Below are positions 42,517 through 51,902 of a DNA stretch of 64,000 nt, piece by piece; within the stretch, counting starts at the first letter, position 1; each line of letters starts with the position of its first letter. The stretch is from positions 124,001 to 188,000 of the forward strand of contig NZ_QOCL01000016.1 of the NCBI RefSeq assembly GCF_004006665.1, read 5' to 3'. Under the pieces are notes generated by a model that was given only the letters and a program-made list of their open reading frames with translations, ran no database searches and was not told the origin of the DNA. Origin of the DNA: Halobacteriovorax sp. HLS. GTDB taxonomy: Bacteria > Bdellovibrionota > Bacteriovoracia > Bacteriovoracales > Bacteriovoracaceae. The position numbers and the translations under genes were made by a program.

Positions 42517-43584
42517 GTGAGTAAAACTTCTAATTTACAGTTAGATGGTAATAAAATGTTGCACCATCTTGATAGAGTGCAAGAATGGCAATTGGGTGAA
42601 GATATCTTCCCTATCTATATAGCTTTTTCTCCATCGAGCCTTTGCAATCATAAGTGTAACTTTTGTGTCTATCACTATAAAGAGTTTGAACCAATATACT
42701 TTCCTAAACTCCAGTATTTATCATTGGTAGATGAATGGAAAGAGCATAGGGTGAAATCTATTTTCTTTGCAGGAGATGGAGAGCCCCTGCTTAATAAAGA
42801 TAGTGTTGAGATGATAGAGTACACTCGCGCAAGTGGTATAGATATCGCGATGAATACAAATGGTAGATTAATATCAAAGTCGAATGTTAAGTCTTTAGTA
42901 ACTAACTTAAGCTGGATTAGAATTAGTTTAAATGCGGGTTCAGAAGATTCTTATGGAGATATCCATGGAACTTCTAAAAAAGATTTCGAAGTCGTTATGA
43001 ATAATCTACAACTTTTAGTTGATACTAAAGAAGAATTGAAATCTTCTATTACTATTGGTGTGCAGTGTGTTCTCCTAGATCAAAATAAAAATGAAATAGA
43101 GCTCTTAGCAAAGAGATTAAAAGAAATTGGAGTATCATATTTGTCTATAAAGCCATTTTTAAAACATCCTGGAACAAAGTTTAATGATGTTATTCAAGAT
43201 AGGGATAAAGTTCTAGCAAGACTGCAAAAGCTAGAATCTCTGAATGACGATGATTTTATGTTCATTCTAAGAATGACAAACTTTTCAAACACATTTAAAA
43301 GAGATTATAAGCAGTGCTTGTCTGGAGAGTTCATGCTGGAAATAGATGCAAGAGGTGATGTTTACTCTTGTGGGCCCTTTATTGGAGATAAGAGGCATTG
43401 CTATGGGAATGTTCTAGCAGATAGTTTTGAAACAATGTGGAATAGTGAGAGAAAGAAAAAAGTTCTAAGCTATATTCAAAATGAGTTGAACGTTTGTAAA
43501 TGTATGCCTTTTTGTAGACCTGACTCTGTTAATAAGTTTTTATGGGAATTAAAAAAGCCACCTGAGCACGTCAACTTTATTTAA
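42517..43584 (+). CDS. radical SAM/SPASM-domain protein
   Basis: GTG 42517 follows GAGGGAGA. The cluster motif is CNHKCNFCVYHY (Cys 43, 47, 50), then AGDGEPLL (SAM site). A C-terminal SPASM region has CLSGEFMLEIDARGDVYSCG, YGNVLADSFETMWN and CKCMPFC. These enzymes usually modify peptides or sugar precursors; substrate is unknown. 355 aa. It stands alone between two unrelated genes. Confidence 0.85.
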   Translation: MSKTSNLQLDGNKMLHHLDRVQEWQLGEDIFPIYIAFSPSSLCNHKCNFCVYHYKEFEPIYFPKLQYLSLVDEWKEHRVKSIFFAGDGEPLLNKDSVEMIEYTRASGIDIAMNTNGRLISKSNVKSLVTNLSWIRISLNAGSEDSYGDIHGTSKKDFEVVMNNLQLLVDTKEELKSSITIGVQCVLLDQNKNEIELLAKRLKEIGVSYLSIKPFLKHPGTKFNDVIQDRDKVLARLQKLESLNDDDFMFILRMTNFSNTFKRDYKQCLSGEFMLEIDARGDVYSCGPFIGDKRHCYGNVLADSFETMWNSERKKKVLSYIQNELNVCKCMPFCRPDSVNKFLWELKKPPEHVNFI

Positions 43585-43594
43585 AGGTCTCAGG

Positions 43595-44791
43595 TTATAG
43601 TTTACAATATTTTATTTTCTTATTTTCCTTAATACCTACAAGCTCACTAACCTTAGGGTTTGCAAAATAAATCCTTACAAGTCGTTCAAAGTTTTGAGGA
43701 AAAGCATGGTAGAGTTTATTTGTTTCAACGATACATAAATCTTCTCTGAAGTGTTTGGATATTCCGCTGGCCTGTGCAACAGCTTCCGCACTGAACCAGT
43801 CTGAAAAAGCAATATTTACTTGCTCTCTTTGTAAAGTTCCTTGAGGATAGAAGGCAGAATTACAAAGCGGGTACTTTTTTAATGTATTCACTTGTTCCTT
43901 TGTAATCTTTTTTTCTTTTAGAAATTTCTCTATTTGGGAGTCGTCTCTCTTTGCAGCTTGGATAGAGTCTTTACCACGCAAACAAGAAAGGACTTTCTCG
44001 TATGGGTATTTTCTATCTCCATAGTATATAGACCATCTGCAAGGATCAATCGCTTGAGCAAGTTGTTGAATAAACTTTCCAATTATTGTGTCACCATCAA
44101 TATGTCTAGCACTAGAAAGTCCTATAGAGACGATATTGTATTTGGGGTTAAACTGAATGTCTGTATTTAGATAAAGAGAAGGGTCTTGTTCGTACTGTGT
44201 TCCTGATACTTGGGTGAACCAATTAAGTTGAACAAGGGCAATTCTTCCTTTCAAAATTTTTGATGTACTTTCGTCAAATTTTTGAGAATCTATGAGTGAG
44301 TAGCTCAGATCTTTTGCTTGTAAGAAGTATTTCTCATACTGTCTTTTTATTTCTTGTGGAAAGACCTTATTGTTTATTTCAACTAGTGAGTTATTAATAA
44401 GGGCCTTTTGCACTTCCCCAAGTGTAGAGTAACTCGGTAGAAGAGTTGAAAAGAAAAACTGTTTTCTCCACTTCTCTAGAATTTCTTTTTGATTGCTTTC
44501 GTTGACATCAGATTCCGTTGCCCATTGATCAATCGCTCCACCACCTTCTTTGATACCTTTTTCATTAAGCTTAGCGAGAAGCTGATCAGAGACCTTATAG
44601 AAGACTCGCATATTTGCCAGTTTGTTTAGACTATCGTCTTTTATCTTCATGGCCTCTAAGAACCTTTGGTTGGGTTCATCTAGCCATAGGTCACATGCTT
44701 GGAGCTTAACTTTCGTAGCAGAGTTTGCCAAAATGGGAGCACTGGAAAATACTAAGAATATGTAAATAGCGAAATATTTATTGATCATCAT
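43595..44791 (-). CDS. hypothetical secreted protein, 398 aa
   Basis: The N-terminus is a signal peptide (IYIFLVFSSAPILANS). The mature protein is mostly helical with several cysteines (CDLWLD, DPCRWSIYYG, KVLSCLRG, YPLCNSAFY, REDLCIVE, IKYCKL), consistent with disulphides in the periplasm or outside. The C-terminal segment HAFPQNFERLVRIYFANP is a recognisable block, but I cannot name the family. It is convergent with the radical SAM gene (11-bp gap). Confidence 0.55.
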   Translation of the reverse strand: MMINKYFAIYIFLVFSSAPILANSATKVKLQACDLWLDEPNQRFLEAMKIKDDSLNKLANMRVFYKVSDQLLAKLNEKGIKEGGGAIDQWATESDVNESNQKEILEKWRKQFFFSTLLPSYSTLGEVQKALINNSLVEINNKVFPQEIKRQYEKYFLQAKDLSYSLIDSQKFDESTSKILKGRIALVQLNWFTQVSGTQYEQDPSLYLNTDIQFNPKYNIVSIGLSSARHIDGDTIIGKFIQQLAQAIDPCRWSIYYGDRKYPYEKVLSCLRGKDSIQAAKRDDSQIEKFLKEKKITKEQVNTLKKYPLCNSAFYPQGTLQREQVNIAFSDWFSAEAVAQASGISKHFREDLCIVETNKLYHAFPQNFERLVRIYFANPKVSELVGIKENKKIKYCKL

Positions 44792-44953
44792 ATGGTTGAA
44801 ATTCTACATGAATTTTGACTTATACCCAAATCGGCAAATTTTTAAGTCACTATCGAGTTATTAAGGTGCTTTATGCTCTTTTGAATTATTAAGTAGTTTC
44901 AATGTGTTGAAAGAGAAAAATGTTCCCAAAAGTAGAAATAGAAAGAATTGAGT

Positions 44954-44959
44954 TATAAT
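44954..44959 (+). promoter_or_regulatory. -10 box of the prepilin gene
   Basis: TATAAT 35 bp upstream of the prepilin start, with GAAGGA as ribosome site. No good -35 is seen at the expected place. Confidence 0.4.
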
Positions 44960-44994
44960 TATGAGATAAATTTTAAATCCCTGAAGGATAAATT

Positions 44995-47049
44995 ATGAAA
45001 ATGAGAAAGTTACTCGGTTCAAAAGGTTTTACCTTAGTTGAAGTCATGGTCGCAGCAGGTATGTTGAGTGTGATTTCGCTTGGCTTAATGCAAGTAATGA
45101 ATACAGCAACCAAGGGATCTAAGAAGATTCAGCAGGATGCTGAGGTAAATGAAGCTTTAGGTCACATAAGAAGAATTTTACAGGATCAAGCATCTTGTCA
45201 GCAAACTCTAGGTGGTTATAGTTTTGGTGATGCAATTCCTTCTATAAAGAGAAATAACGGAAATGATGCTTTCGTAGCAGGGTCAAAGTATGGAACTGGT
45301 TCATCTAGCTTTCTATTAGATAGAATGCAGCTTGTTGGATATGTTGCTCCTGATCCAGGTAACCCTGGCCAATATACTGATGGTGCAGCGCCAACTCAAA
45401 CAACTGTAGATGAAAATGGTGTAACGAGAAATATTGGGCAAGCCGTTGTTGATTTATATATAATTAGAGTAACAAATACTGCTGGAACAGCAGCTGATGA
45501 TACCAAGGCCAAGGTTGTTACCTATGGTGGGAACTCTCTTCGTAAACGTGTTCTAGTAACAGTTCAAATGAATGCTGCAGGTAATGCAGTTGATGATTGT
45601 AAGTCAGATCAATCTTCTTACCTTATAGAGAGTTGTACTTCTATGGGAGGGTCTTTCGAAGGGACCCACTGTAGAAATGCTTCTATTACAAGAAGATTTG
45701 CAGAACCTACGGCAGCTGTCGTTAGGCCTCCAAATATGCCCGCTTATACTGGGGATAATTCAACTGAACCGGCCCTAACTGTAGGTGGTTCTCTTTACAT
45801 TAAGAATGTAGCAGGTGCTGGAGCGGCCTCAAATGGTAGTGTGGGAATTATTAGTGGTACAGCACCTTTTGCTCTTGCTGATTTAAATGGTGTTCCAGGT
45901 ACAAATAACCTTTCTGTGGAAGGATCTGTTGGTATCGGTGTTCTTGCAACAGGGTTGCCTGGAGAGTTGAGTGTGAAAAATAGTGCCGCTATTGGTGATG
46001 GAGCCCCTGTTCCGCCTAATGACGGGGAACTAGGTGTTAAAACTTCAATCGCGGTAGGTGATGGAATAGCCCAGCCAGCTGGAGATGGTACAGTAAGAGT
46101 TAAGACTTCTGTGGCAATAGGAAATGGTCCAGCAACGACTCCCTCAGTAAATAGTGGAGATATAACTATAGAAAGAGCTGCTGTAATAGGCACAACTACA
46201 GCTAATATGGGACCAGCAGGGACACTTAGAGTTAATAATAGTATCTCAGTAGGTTCTGGAATTGCTCCTATGTCCGCTGATGGACATGCCCAAATTAAAA
46301 ATTCTGCCTCTATCGGTCAAGCCTACGCTCCCCAGCCGGGAGATGGTTTTCTCGCGGTTAAGAGTGGTTTAAGTGTTGGTGCCAATGGAAATACATCTGC
46401 AGCTGGAGAAATTAGATCAGTTAGCTCAGGTCAAACGGTAAGAATATTTGAAGGTAAGATTAATACGACAAAGAGATATAATTCATTAGCTTTAGCTGGA
46501 GCCTTAACTAGCACGGAATTTGTAACAAAAGAGTGGGTTAACTGGGCAATTGCTTCGACAATGGCAAACTCTGAAGATACTGCATCTGCGATCGCTGGCT
46601 ATATTGATTCGTTGTCATCGACAGGTGATACTTATGACTCCATTAAGAAAGCTGTTTGTAATGCTGTTTTTGTAAACGGTGTAAATATGCCTCAGACTTG
46701 TACAATAACAGGTGTTGCTCAACTATCTACAGCGTATACACAAAGTACGAATAGAATTACATTAACACAGATTAATCCGTCTTATTCTGCGACTTATCAG
46801 TTAAAGGATTGTTCACAAAATGGTCTTTGTGCAAATGTTTATTCAAATGCATGGATAAAAGGTTCATACATCACAGCATATGGGAGAAATAGTTCACTAA
46901 ATAACGGTTCAGGAAGTGTTTCTGGCTCTAAGATTTGCATTAGTTCTAATTGTAGAACTACATTTACAACTAAGAGATGTAGTACTGGACAGAACGTAGT
47001 TGCTCTGGGACGTGGTGGGACAATTGGTTGCGCTAGAGATGCGAGATAG
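44995..47049 (+). CDS. prepilin-type protein with long repeat-rich passenger
   Basis: Residues 1-40 are a type IV prepilin leader: SKGFTLVEVMVAAGMLS, with cleavage before Phe 12 and Glu 16 at the conserved +5 place. A pseudopilin-like part to about 235 contains a cysteine-bounded region. Then come about eight repeats of 22-27 residues built on S(x)AxIGxG or SVAIG followed by PxxGxG (for example SAAIGDGAPVPPNDGELGVK, SISVGSGIAPMSADGHAQIK), ending in VTKEWVNWAI and a Cys-containing tail. The repeats resemble phage tail-fibre or adhesin stalks. It may display an adhesive or spike domain on a pilus tip. Length 684 aa is far above normal pilins. Confidence 0.75.
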   Translation: MKMRKLLGSKGFTLVEVMVAAGMLSVISLGLMQVMNTATKGSKKIQQDAEVNEALGHIRRILQDQASCQQTLGGYSFGDAIPSIKRNNGNDAFVAGSKYGTGSSSFLLDRMQLVGYVAPDPGNPGQYTDGAAPTQTTVDENGVTRNIGQAVVDLYIIRVTNTAGTAADDTKAKVVTYGGNSLRKRVLVTVQMNAAGNAVDDCKSDQSSYLIESCTSMGGSFEGTHCRNASITRRFAEPTAAVVRPPNMPAYTGDNSTEPALTVGGSLYIKNVAGAGAASNGSVGIISGTAPFALADLNGVPGTNNLSVEGSVGIGVLATGLPGELSVKNSAAIGDGAPVPPNDGELGVKTSIAVGDGIAQPAGDGTVRVKTSVAIGNGPATTPSVNSGDITIERAAVIGTTTANMGPAGTLRVNNSISVGSGIAPMSADGHAQIKNSASIGQAYAPQPGDGFLAVKSGLSVGANGNTSAAGEIRSVSSGQTVRIFEGKINTTKRYNSLALAGALTSTEFVTKEWVNWAIASTMANSEDTASAIAGYIDSLSSTGDTYDSIKKAVCNAVFVNGVNMPQTCTITGVAQLSTAYTQSTNRITLTQINPSYSATYQLKDCSQNGLCANVYSNAWIKGSYITAYGRNSSLNNGSGSVSGSKICISSNCRTTFTTKRCSTGQNVVALGRGGTIGCARDAR

Positions 47050-47051
47050 TT

Positions 47052-47765
47052 TTAGTATTTTTTTTTGAGAATTATCAGGCCTATACAAATATCTAAAATA
47101 TTTTTAAAACTGAGAGCTTTGGAATCACCTGAAGCTCTCTTTTCTAATTTGAACGGAACTTGAGAAACTTCGCATTTCATAATTTTAATGGAATAGAGTA
47201 ACATCTCTAGGTGTATAAGAAATCCGTTAGAGTCGAAATTTCCATTCTTTAAAATATGAGTAGGATAGACATTACTCCCATTTTGATACTTCAGGTTAAT
47301 TTTAAAGAGGATGTTAACTGTAGACCTAAATATTTTTGAAATAATCGCCCTAATAAAGCTTCTCTGTCGAAATGAGTTCGTAGGGTAAGGAACAAGAACA
47401 CTATTTTCCTTAAAGGTTTGCGTAAAGTTTTCTAGTATAGATGGAGGTATTTCCCCGTCTGCGGGAAGCCAGCTGACATAACTCTTAGTTACGACCTTGA
47501 GCCCTTCAATATAGGAGCCACCAACGTTCTTATTTTCTAAATTGTGAATAACATGAATATTCGAAAATCTATTCTTAAGTTCATCGGCAATCACCGCAGT
47601 ATTATCAGATGAAGCGTCGTTAACAATGATGATCTCCCAAGAAGAAAAAAGGGAGATTAAAGTTTCTCTCAGTTCTATGACCAGCTTTTCTAAGGAGCCT
47701 TCTTCATTATAGGCAGGTACTATGATGCTTATATCTTTAATTACTACTTCGCTCTTATCTCTCAC
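47052..47765 (-). CDS. family 2 glycosyltransferase (dolichyl-phosphate mannosyltransferase-like)
   Basis: The start is GTG 47765 behind GGAGAT. ISIIVPAYNEEGSLEKLV, IIIVNDASSDNTAVIAD and SWLPADGEIP are GT2 donor-site marks (the last replacing DxD-type QDxDG). It probably transfers a sugar to polyprenyl phosphate. 237 aa; no C-terminal membrane domain. It sits next to the polytopic TMTC-like gene in the same region, which could use such a donor. Confidence 0.85.
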   Translation of the reverse strand: MRDKSEVVIKDISIIVPAYNEEGSLEKLVIELRETLISLFSSWEIIIVNDASSDNTAVIADELKNRFSNIHVIHNLENKNVGGSYIEGLKVVTKSYVSWLPADGEIPPSILENFTQTFKENSVLVPYPTNSFRQRSFIRAIISKIFRSTVNILFKINLKYQNGSNVYPTHILKNGNFDSNGFLIHLEMLLYSIKIMKCEVSQVPFKLEKRASGDSKALSFKNILDICIGLIILKKKY

Positions 47766-47834
47766 TCAAATCTCCAAATATTTATTATTATATGATACTC
47801 TGAATTGAAATGATACTGAATCCAAGGATTAGAA

Positions 47835-48656
47835 GTGCTCAATAGTTGCTACAATTGCAATCATAGGAATAACTCTTTATATAAAGAGGTTGGAAATTAT
47901 TCTCTTGTACAGTGTCGTGACTGTAGTCTCGTCTACCTTGAAGAATACCCTGAGAACTTATTTGATTTCATTGATAATGCTAAGAGTGAGAAAACTGACG
48001 ATGTTGAGTTTTGGAGTGTTCCGGATTTTATTGAAAAATACAAAAGTATATTCGATAAGTACTATGAACAAAGGTTAGAAAGACTTAGAAAGTTTAATTA
48101 TAGAGATAACTCTCATGTGCTTGATGTAGGAATAGGTTACGGAGATTGGGCCAATAAAATGGTTGCAAGTGGAGCGACTGTTGAAGGAATTGATGTCTCC
48201 AATAAAGTTGTTAAGTACTGTGTCGAAAAGTATAATTTAAAAGCAACTTTAGAGTCATTTGAAGATTATGATATTAGTGGGAAAAAGTTTGATTTAATTA
48301 CAATGTTTGATGTTCTAGAGCACTTTAAGTCTCCTGATTTGGCACTTAAAAAAGCCCATGAGGCCCTTAGTGAAAATGGAATGATATATATTCAGGTCCC
48401 AAATGTTCTTGGATTTAAGATCCCTCTAAATCATGGATACGGTCTACCATATCATTTATGGCAATTTAATAAATTTCAATTATTTAAAATTCTCGAAAAG
48501 AATGGTTTTGAGGTTCTGGACTACTGGACAGGTATCCAGGGAATTATTGGGTACCATGATAGAGGAGAGAATCACTTATTAAATAGAGCGATCTGGTCGC
48601 TGGCGAACTTCTTTAAAGTGGGCAATAGGATTCAGGTTCTAGCTAGAAAGATCTAA
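47835..48656 (+). CDS. SAM-dependent methyltransferase with N-terminal zinc-like site
   Basis: GTG 47835 follows AAGGA. The N-terminus has CYNCNH..CRDC, a zinc-finger-like site common in sugar C- or O-methyltransferases, followed by the Rossmann core HVLDVGIGYGDWANKMVASG, ITMFDVLEHFKSPD and YIQVPN. 273 aa. The likely substrate is a nucleotide sugar or a glycan; this follows from the neighbours, not the sequence. Confidence 0.8.
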   Translation: MLNSCYNCNHRNNSLYKEVGNYSLVQCRDCSLVYLEEYPENLFDFIDNAKSEKTDDVEFWSVPDFIEKYKSIFDKYYEQRLERLRKFNYRDNSHVLDVGIGYGDWANKMVASGATVEGIDVSNKVVKYCVEKYNLKATLESFEDYDISGKKFDLITMFDVLEHFKSPDLALKKAHEALSENGMIYIQVPNVLGFKIPLNHGYGLPYHLWQFNKFQLFKILEKNGFEVLDYWTGIQGIIGYHDRGENHLLNRAIWSLANFFKVGNRIQVLARKI

Positions 48657-48661
48657 ATAAT

Positions 48662-50374
48662 TTACTTCTTCAAATTTTCAAGAACCTTTTCTAATTGATA
48701 GGTATTTTTAATATATGGTCCCAGCAGTGGTTTTGCTTTTTTAAATATCATTTGATCCTTCTCATACAAGATAACCAGACTGTTGATTAGTGATCTGTCT
48801 CTTTCATTCATTTCTAGAATATCAATATCAGAAGTTTTAAATTTGATAAAGTAAGTTAAGTTTAGCGAAGACGCGTAAGCATACAACATTCTAGCAAGTT
48901 CATATTTCTTTTCTTTGAAAGCATAGTTAGCAAGATATGGAATGAAGTGCTCTGGTAGACTTTGATAATTTTGTTGAATAAATGATAACGTCTCCGAAGA
49001 GTTCTCAAACTCAGGTATCACGTTTTTTAGACTGATGATGATAGCAATTTTTTCAGGACTTAAATCACTCATTTGAGTACTTAAAAAACTTGTTACCTCA
49101 TCAAATTTTCGATCTCTAATCAATGCCTGAGCATAACTTGATCTCTCAACATCATTTAAGTAGACTTCTTTTTCAAGTCGTGTAGAGCTGTCTCTCCAAA
49201 GATTAACTTCATTTAAGGTTATTATACTTAGTATGATAATTACTAAACCATAATACTTCTTCTTAATATTAACTTTCTGAAAAAATAAACAAATAGAAAA
49301 AATAATCGCAATTGAAGGTAGATACATGTACCTGTCAGTAACGGTAGATATGTATTGATGAGTAAAAGGTATAATTCCTAGATTAATAAAAATGAGAAGA
49401 AAAAAGACTCCAAATGATAGAAGCAAGGACTTTTTGTGTTTAATTGTCATTAGAAGCGCAATTGGAAATAATAGAATAAGTGGCTGTAACCAGTTTATAG
49501 GCTCGGCCATATATGAGGTAATACTAGCTGGAGTAAGGCTATAATTATATTCAAGAAATACTGGAAAGAGGTAGTTAATCAGATATCTTGAAAGGGCAAA
49601 AAGACTTAGCGGTAGTGCTGTCCTAAGATCATAGTTAAGTAATGTATCAGATTTTGTAATTTCTCCTATATAGGAAATAGCAACGACAATCGTGGAGAAA
49701 ATTAAAAATGATAGAATATGGTATTCTTTTATATTACTTTTTTGATCACTCTCTGTGGAATTTTTTTCCTTTAGGAAATAGAAAATTCCAAAGATTATTG
49801 GAGCAGCGATTCCTATTGGTTTAAATAATATACTAATGAACCATAGTGAAGTGATTAGAATAAGTCTATTCAATGTAAGGTCGGTAAAGCTCATAAAGCA
49901 ATATGAACACAGAAGTAGAAAAAAAGTAGCAAGTAGTTCTCTTAATGAAGATGCCCAAATAACACTTTGTGCGTTTATAGGATGACATATGAAAAGAAAC
50001 AGTGCCAGATAAGGTAGGATATTATTTTTTACAAAATACTTCTTAAATATCGTAAACACCATTGTTGAATTCGCAAGATGAATAAGTATTGAAAATGCGC
50101 GAAAAGGTGTTGCTGACGAGTTACCAAAGAGCATAGAAATAAATTGCCATGCATTGTAGGAAAGTGGGATTTTGGTATTTAACCAAGGATAGAAAAACTT
50201 CTCCAAACTCAAATCTGACATGAGAAGATTATTTCTTATATTATCGTCGTCATCAAAAATAAAGAAATCAAAATAAAGAGATGGTAGATATAGAAATAAA
50301 CCTAATGCAATAGCATATAGAAAATTCTTATCTTGCGTGAATATGTATAATTTATTTCTCAAAATATTAAGCAT
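48662..50374 (-). CDS. polytopic membrane protein, TMTC/PMT-like glycosyltransferase
   Basis: About eleven hydrophobic helices cover the first 400 residues. FDDDDNIRNN near the start is an acidic luminal-type loop as in C-type glycosyltransferases, and NQYIS-type QYISTVTDRYMYLPS matches the segment found in O-mannosyl TMTC-like proteins. The final 150 residues are soluble and helical. It may use a lipid-linked sugar to modify proteins or glycans in the periplasm. 570 aa. Placement beside a DPM-like GT2 supports this. Confidence 0.65.
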   Translation of the reverse strand: MLNILRNKLYIFTQDKNFLYAIALGLFLYLPSLYFDFFIFDDDDNIRNNLLMSDLSLEKFFYPWLNTKIPLSYNAWQFISMLFGNSSATPFRAFSILIHLANSTMVFTIFKKYFVKNNILPYLALFLFICHPINAQSVIWASSLRELLATFFLLLCSYCFMSFTDLTLNRLILITSLWFISILFKPIGIAAPIIFGIFYFLKEKNSTESDQKSNIKEYHILSFLIFSTIVVAISYIGEITKSDTLLNYDLRTALPLSLFALSRYLINYLFPVFLEYNYSLTPASITSYMAEPINWLQPLILLFPIALLMTIKHKKSLLLSFGVFFLLIFINLGIIPFTHQYISTVTDRYMYLPSIAIIFSICLFFQKVNIKKKYYGLVIIILSIITLNEVNLWRDSSTRLEKEVYLNDVERSSYAQALIRDRKFDEVTSFLSTQMSDLSPEKIAIIISLKNVIPEFENSSETLSFIQQNYQSLPEHFIPYLANYAFKEKKYELARMLYAYASSLNLTYFIKFKTSDIDILEMNERDRSLINSLVILYEKDQMIFKKAKPLLGPYIKNTYQLEKVLENLKK

Positions 50375-50379
50375 TTATT

Positions 50380-51792
50380 CTATTGTAGCAATCTTTTCTT
50401 GGTATAAAGGTTTATGGGAAAATTTGCTCTTTTATAGTTGATATTCGGGTCTTGTTCCATGTCTTGCAAATCAATCCATTTTCCATTCCTGAGTAAAAAA
50501 CTCTGGTTTTTTAGAGCTTTTGATTCAATGGTCTGAGGTGAAATTTCAAATTTATTAGAAGAAAGCAGAACATCCATCTTGGATGAGGAGTCTAGTGCAT
50601 ACACTTTACTATCATTGCTTTGTGTTACTTCAATTTGCGAATTTGGATCTATAGTATATGCATCAACGTCGATATAGTAAAAACCAGGAAACTTTGCCAC
50701 TAACTCTTTCTTAAGACCAATGGTTTTACCATTTACTTTAATCGCTATTTTGCTTTTGGTATTTACCGTTGGGATATACACACCAATCCCTATTAATTCT
50801 TCTTTGTCGTTAGAGGTTCTAAAATGATTTTTTATACTTTCGTATGAATCAATATTAAATCTCCAGCCATGAAGTGCATGGGTCCTTATTGTTACAAGAC
50901 CCTCTCTTTTCTTAGGACTGTTGAAGCTCACTCCACCCATCTTAGGGTCTTTAGCTGTTATCAAATCATCATAAGGAATATAGTAGAATGAAATTTTTTC
51001 ACCTGTTTTATCGTCAATGTGGTCACTGTCCTTAATAATCCAGGCTCCTATATGACCTCTATAATTAAAGTCATCATCCCATCCAACAATGTTGATTGCA
51101 TGATTAGGTTTAGTTGTTGTTAGATTTAAATGAACTTCTTTATTCTTGTGAAATCCAATAGGCGTATCAGTCATATACTGTGCAGACGAGACAGAACCAA
51201 ATTTTCTTATATACTCTTTTATGACATCTCTTTTTTCACTATCAGTTCCTGTTGTGGTTAACCATTCAATTCTTTGAGGATAAATATATTCATAATTATT
51301 CTCTAGAAGTACTCCTGTCGTTGGAGTATTTCCAAATTTATCAAAATCTTTATGAGTTAAGATGCTAGGAGTTTTGTATTCTTCTACGGCCCCTTTTGTA
51401 TTAGATAGATAAGCAGCGGCTACTGTAAAGTCACCTCCTAAGTGAACCATAAGTCCTGAATTTAGAGCATCAGTATTACTTCCTTGGAATCCTTTTCCTT
51501 GTGTGCTGTACCAATCCTTTTTTGGATCTGTGGAGAATCCATCTCTATTAAAGCCATTGTACTTGTCGAGGTGGTATTCAGATAAATCTGTTGTATGTTG
51601 AAGACCACTTGTAAGAATTGATGACTCAAGTGTCGAAATTGCTGAGAAGCTCCAGCAAGTTCCCCATTGCTGCTTTTTAATATTGGAAACGGTCTTACCA
51701 ATAACAGGTAAGAAGTTAGAGCTTCTTATATTGTAGATGTAGTAAGAAACTATAATTGTAAAACAGATTAGGATGGCAAATATTCTTTGCAT
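50380..51792 (-). CDS. papain-like (C1) cysteine peptidase, membrane-anchored
   Basis: A hydrophobic N-terminus (IFAILICFTIIVSYYIY) exports or anchors it. The catalytic cysteine is in QQWGTCWSFSAISTLES (Cys 46) and the His in NHAINIVGWDDDF (about 226), as in papain. The third residue, usually Asn in NSWG, seems to be Asp: the matching stretch is GAWIIKDSDHID. About 170 extra residues with beta segments follow. The enzyme would degrade proteins in the periplasm or outside. The Asn change may reduce activity. Confidence 0.78.
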   Translation of the reverse strand: MQRIFAILICFTIIVSYYIYNIRSSNFLPVIGKTVSNIKKQQWGTCWSFSAISTLESSILTSGLQHTTDLSEYHLDKYNGFNRDGFSTDPKKDWYSTQGKGFQGSNTDALNSGLMVHLGGDFTVAAAYLSNTKGAVEEYKTPSILTHKDFDKFGNTPTTGVLLENNYEYIYPQRIEWLTTTGTDSEKRDVIKEYIRKFGSVSSAQYMTDTPIGFHKNKEVHLNLTTTKPNHAINIVGWDDDFNYRGHIGAWIIKDSDHIDDKTGEKISFYYIPYDDLITAKDPKMGGVSFNSPKKREGLVTIRTHALHGWRFNIDSYESIKNHFRTSNDKEELIGIGVYIPTVNTKSKIAIKVNGKTIGLKKELVAKFPGFYYIDVDAYTIDPNSQIEVTQSNDSKVYALDSSSKMDVLLSSNKFEISPQTIESKALKNQSFLLRNGKWIDLQDMEQDPNINYKRANFPINLYTKKRLLQ

Positions 51793-51902
51793 TAATTATT
51801 GGTCCTTTATGATTTATGTCTCTATTATTTGATAATAAATAATTGTGATAATATTATAGACCGAATAGGCAATAGATAATAATGAAATGAACGGAATTCT
51901 AT

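Noticed and set aside
45795-46193. 132-codon minus-strand frame inside the prepilin gene
   Set aside because: Its Pro/Thr-rich repeats mirror the DNA repeats of the plus-strand prepilin passenger; no ribosome site.
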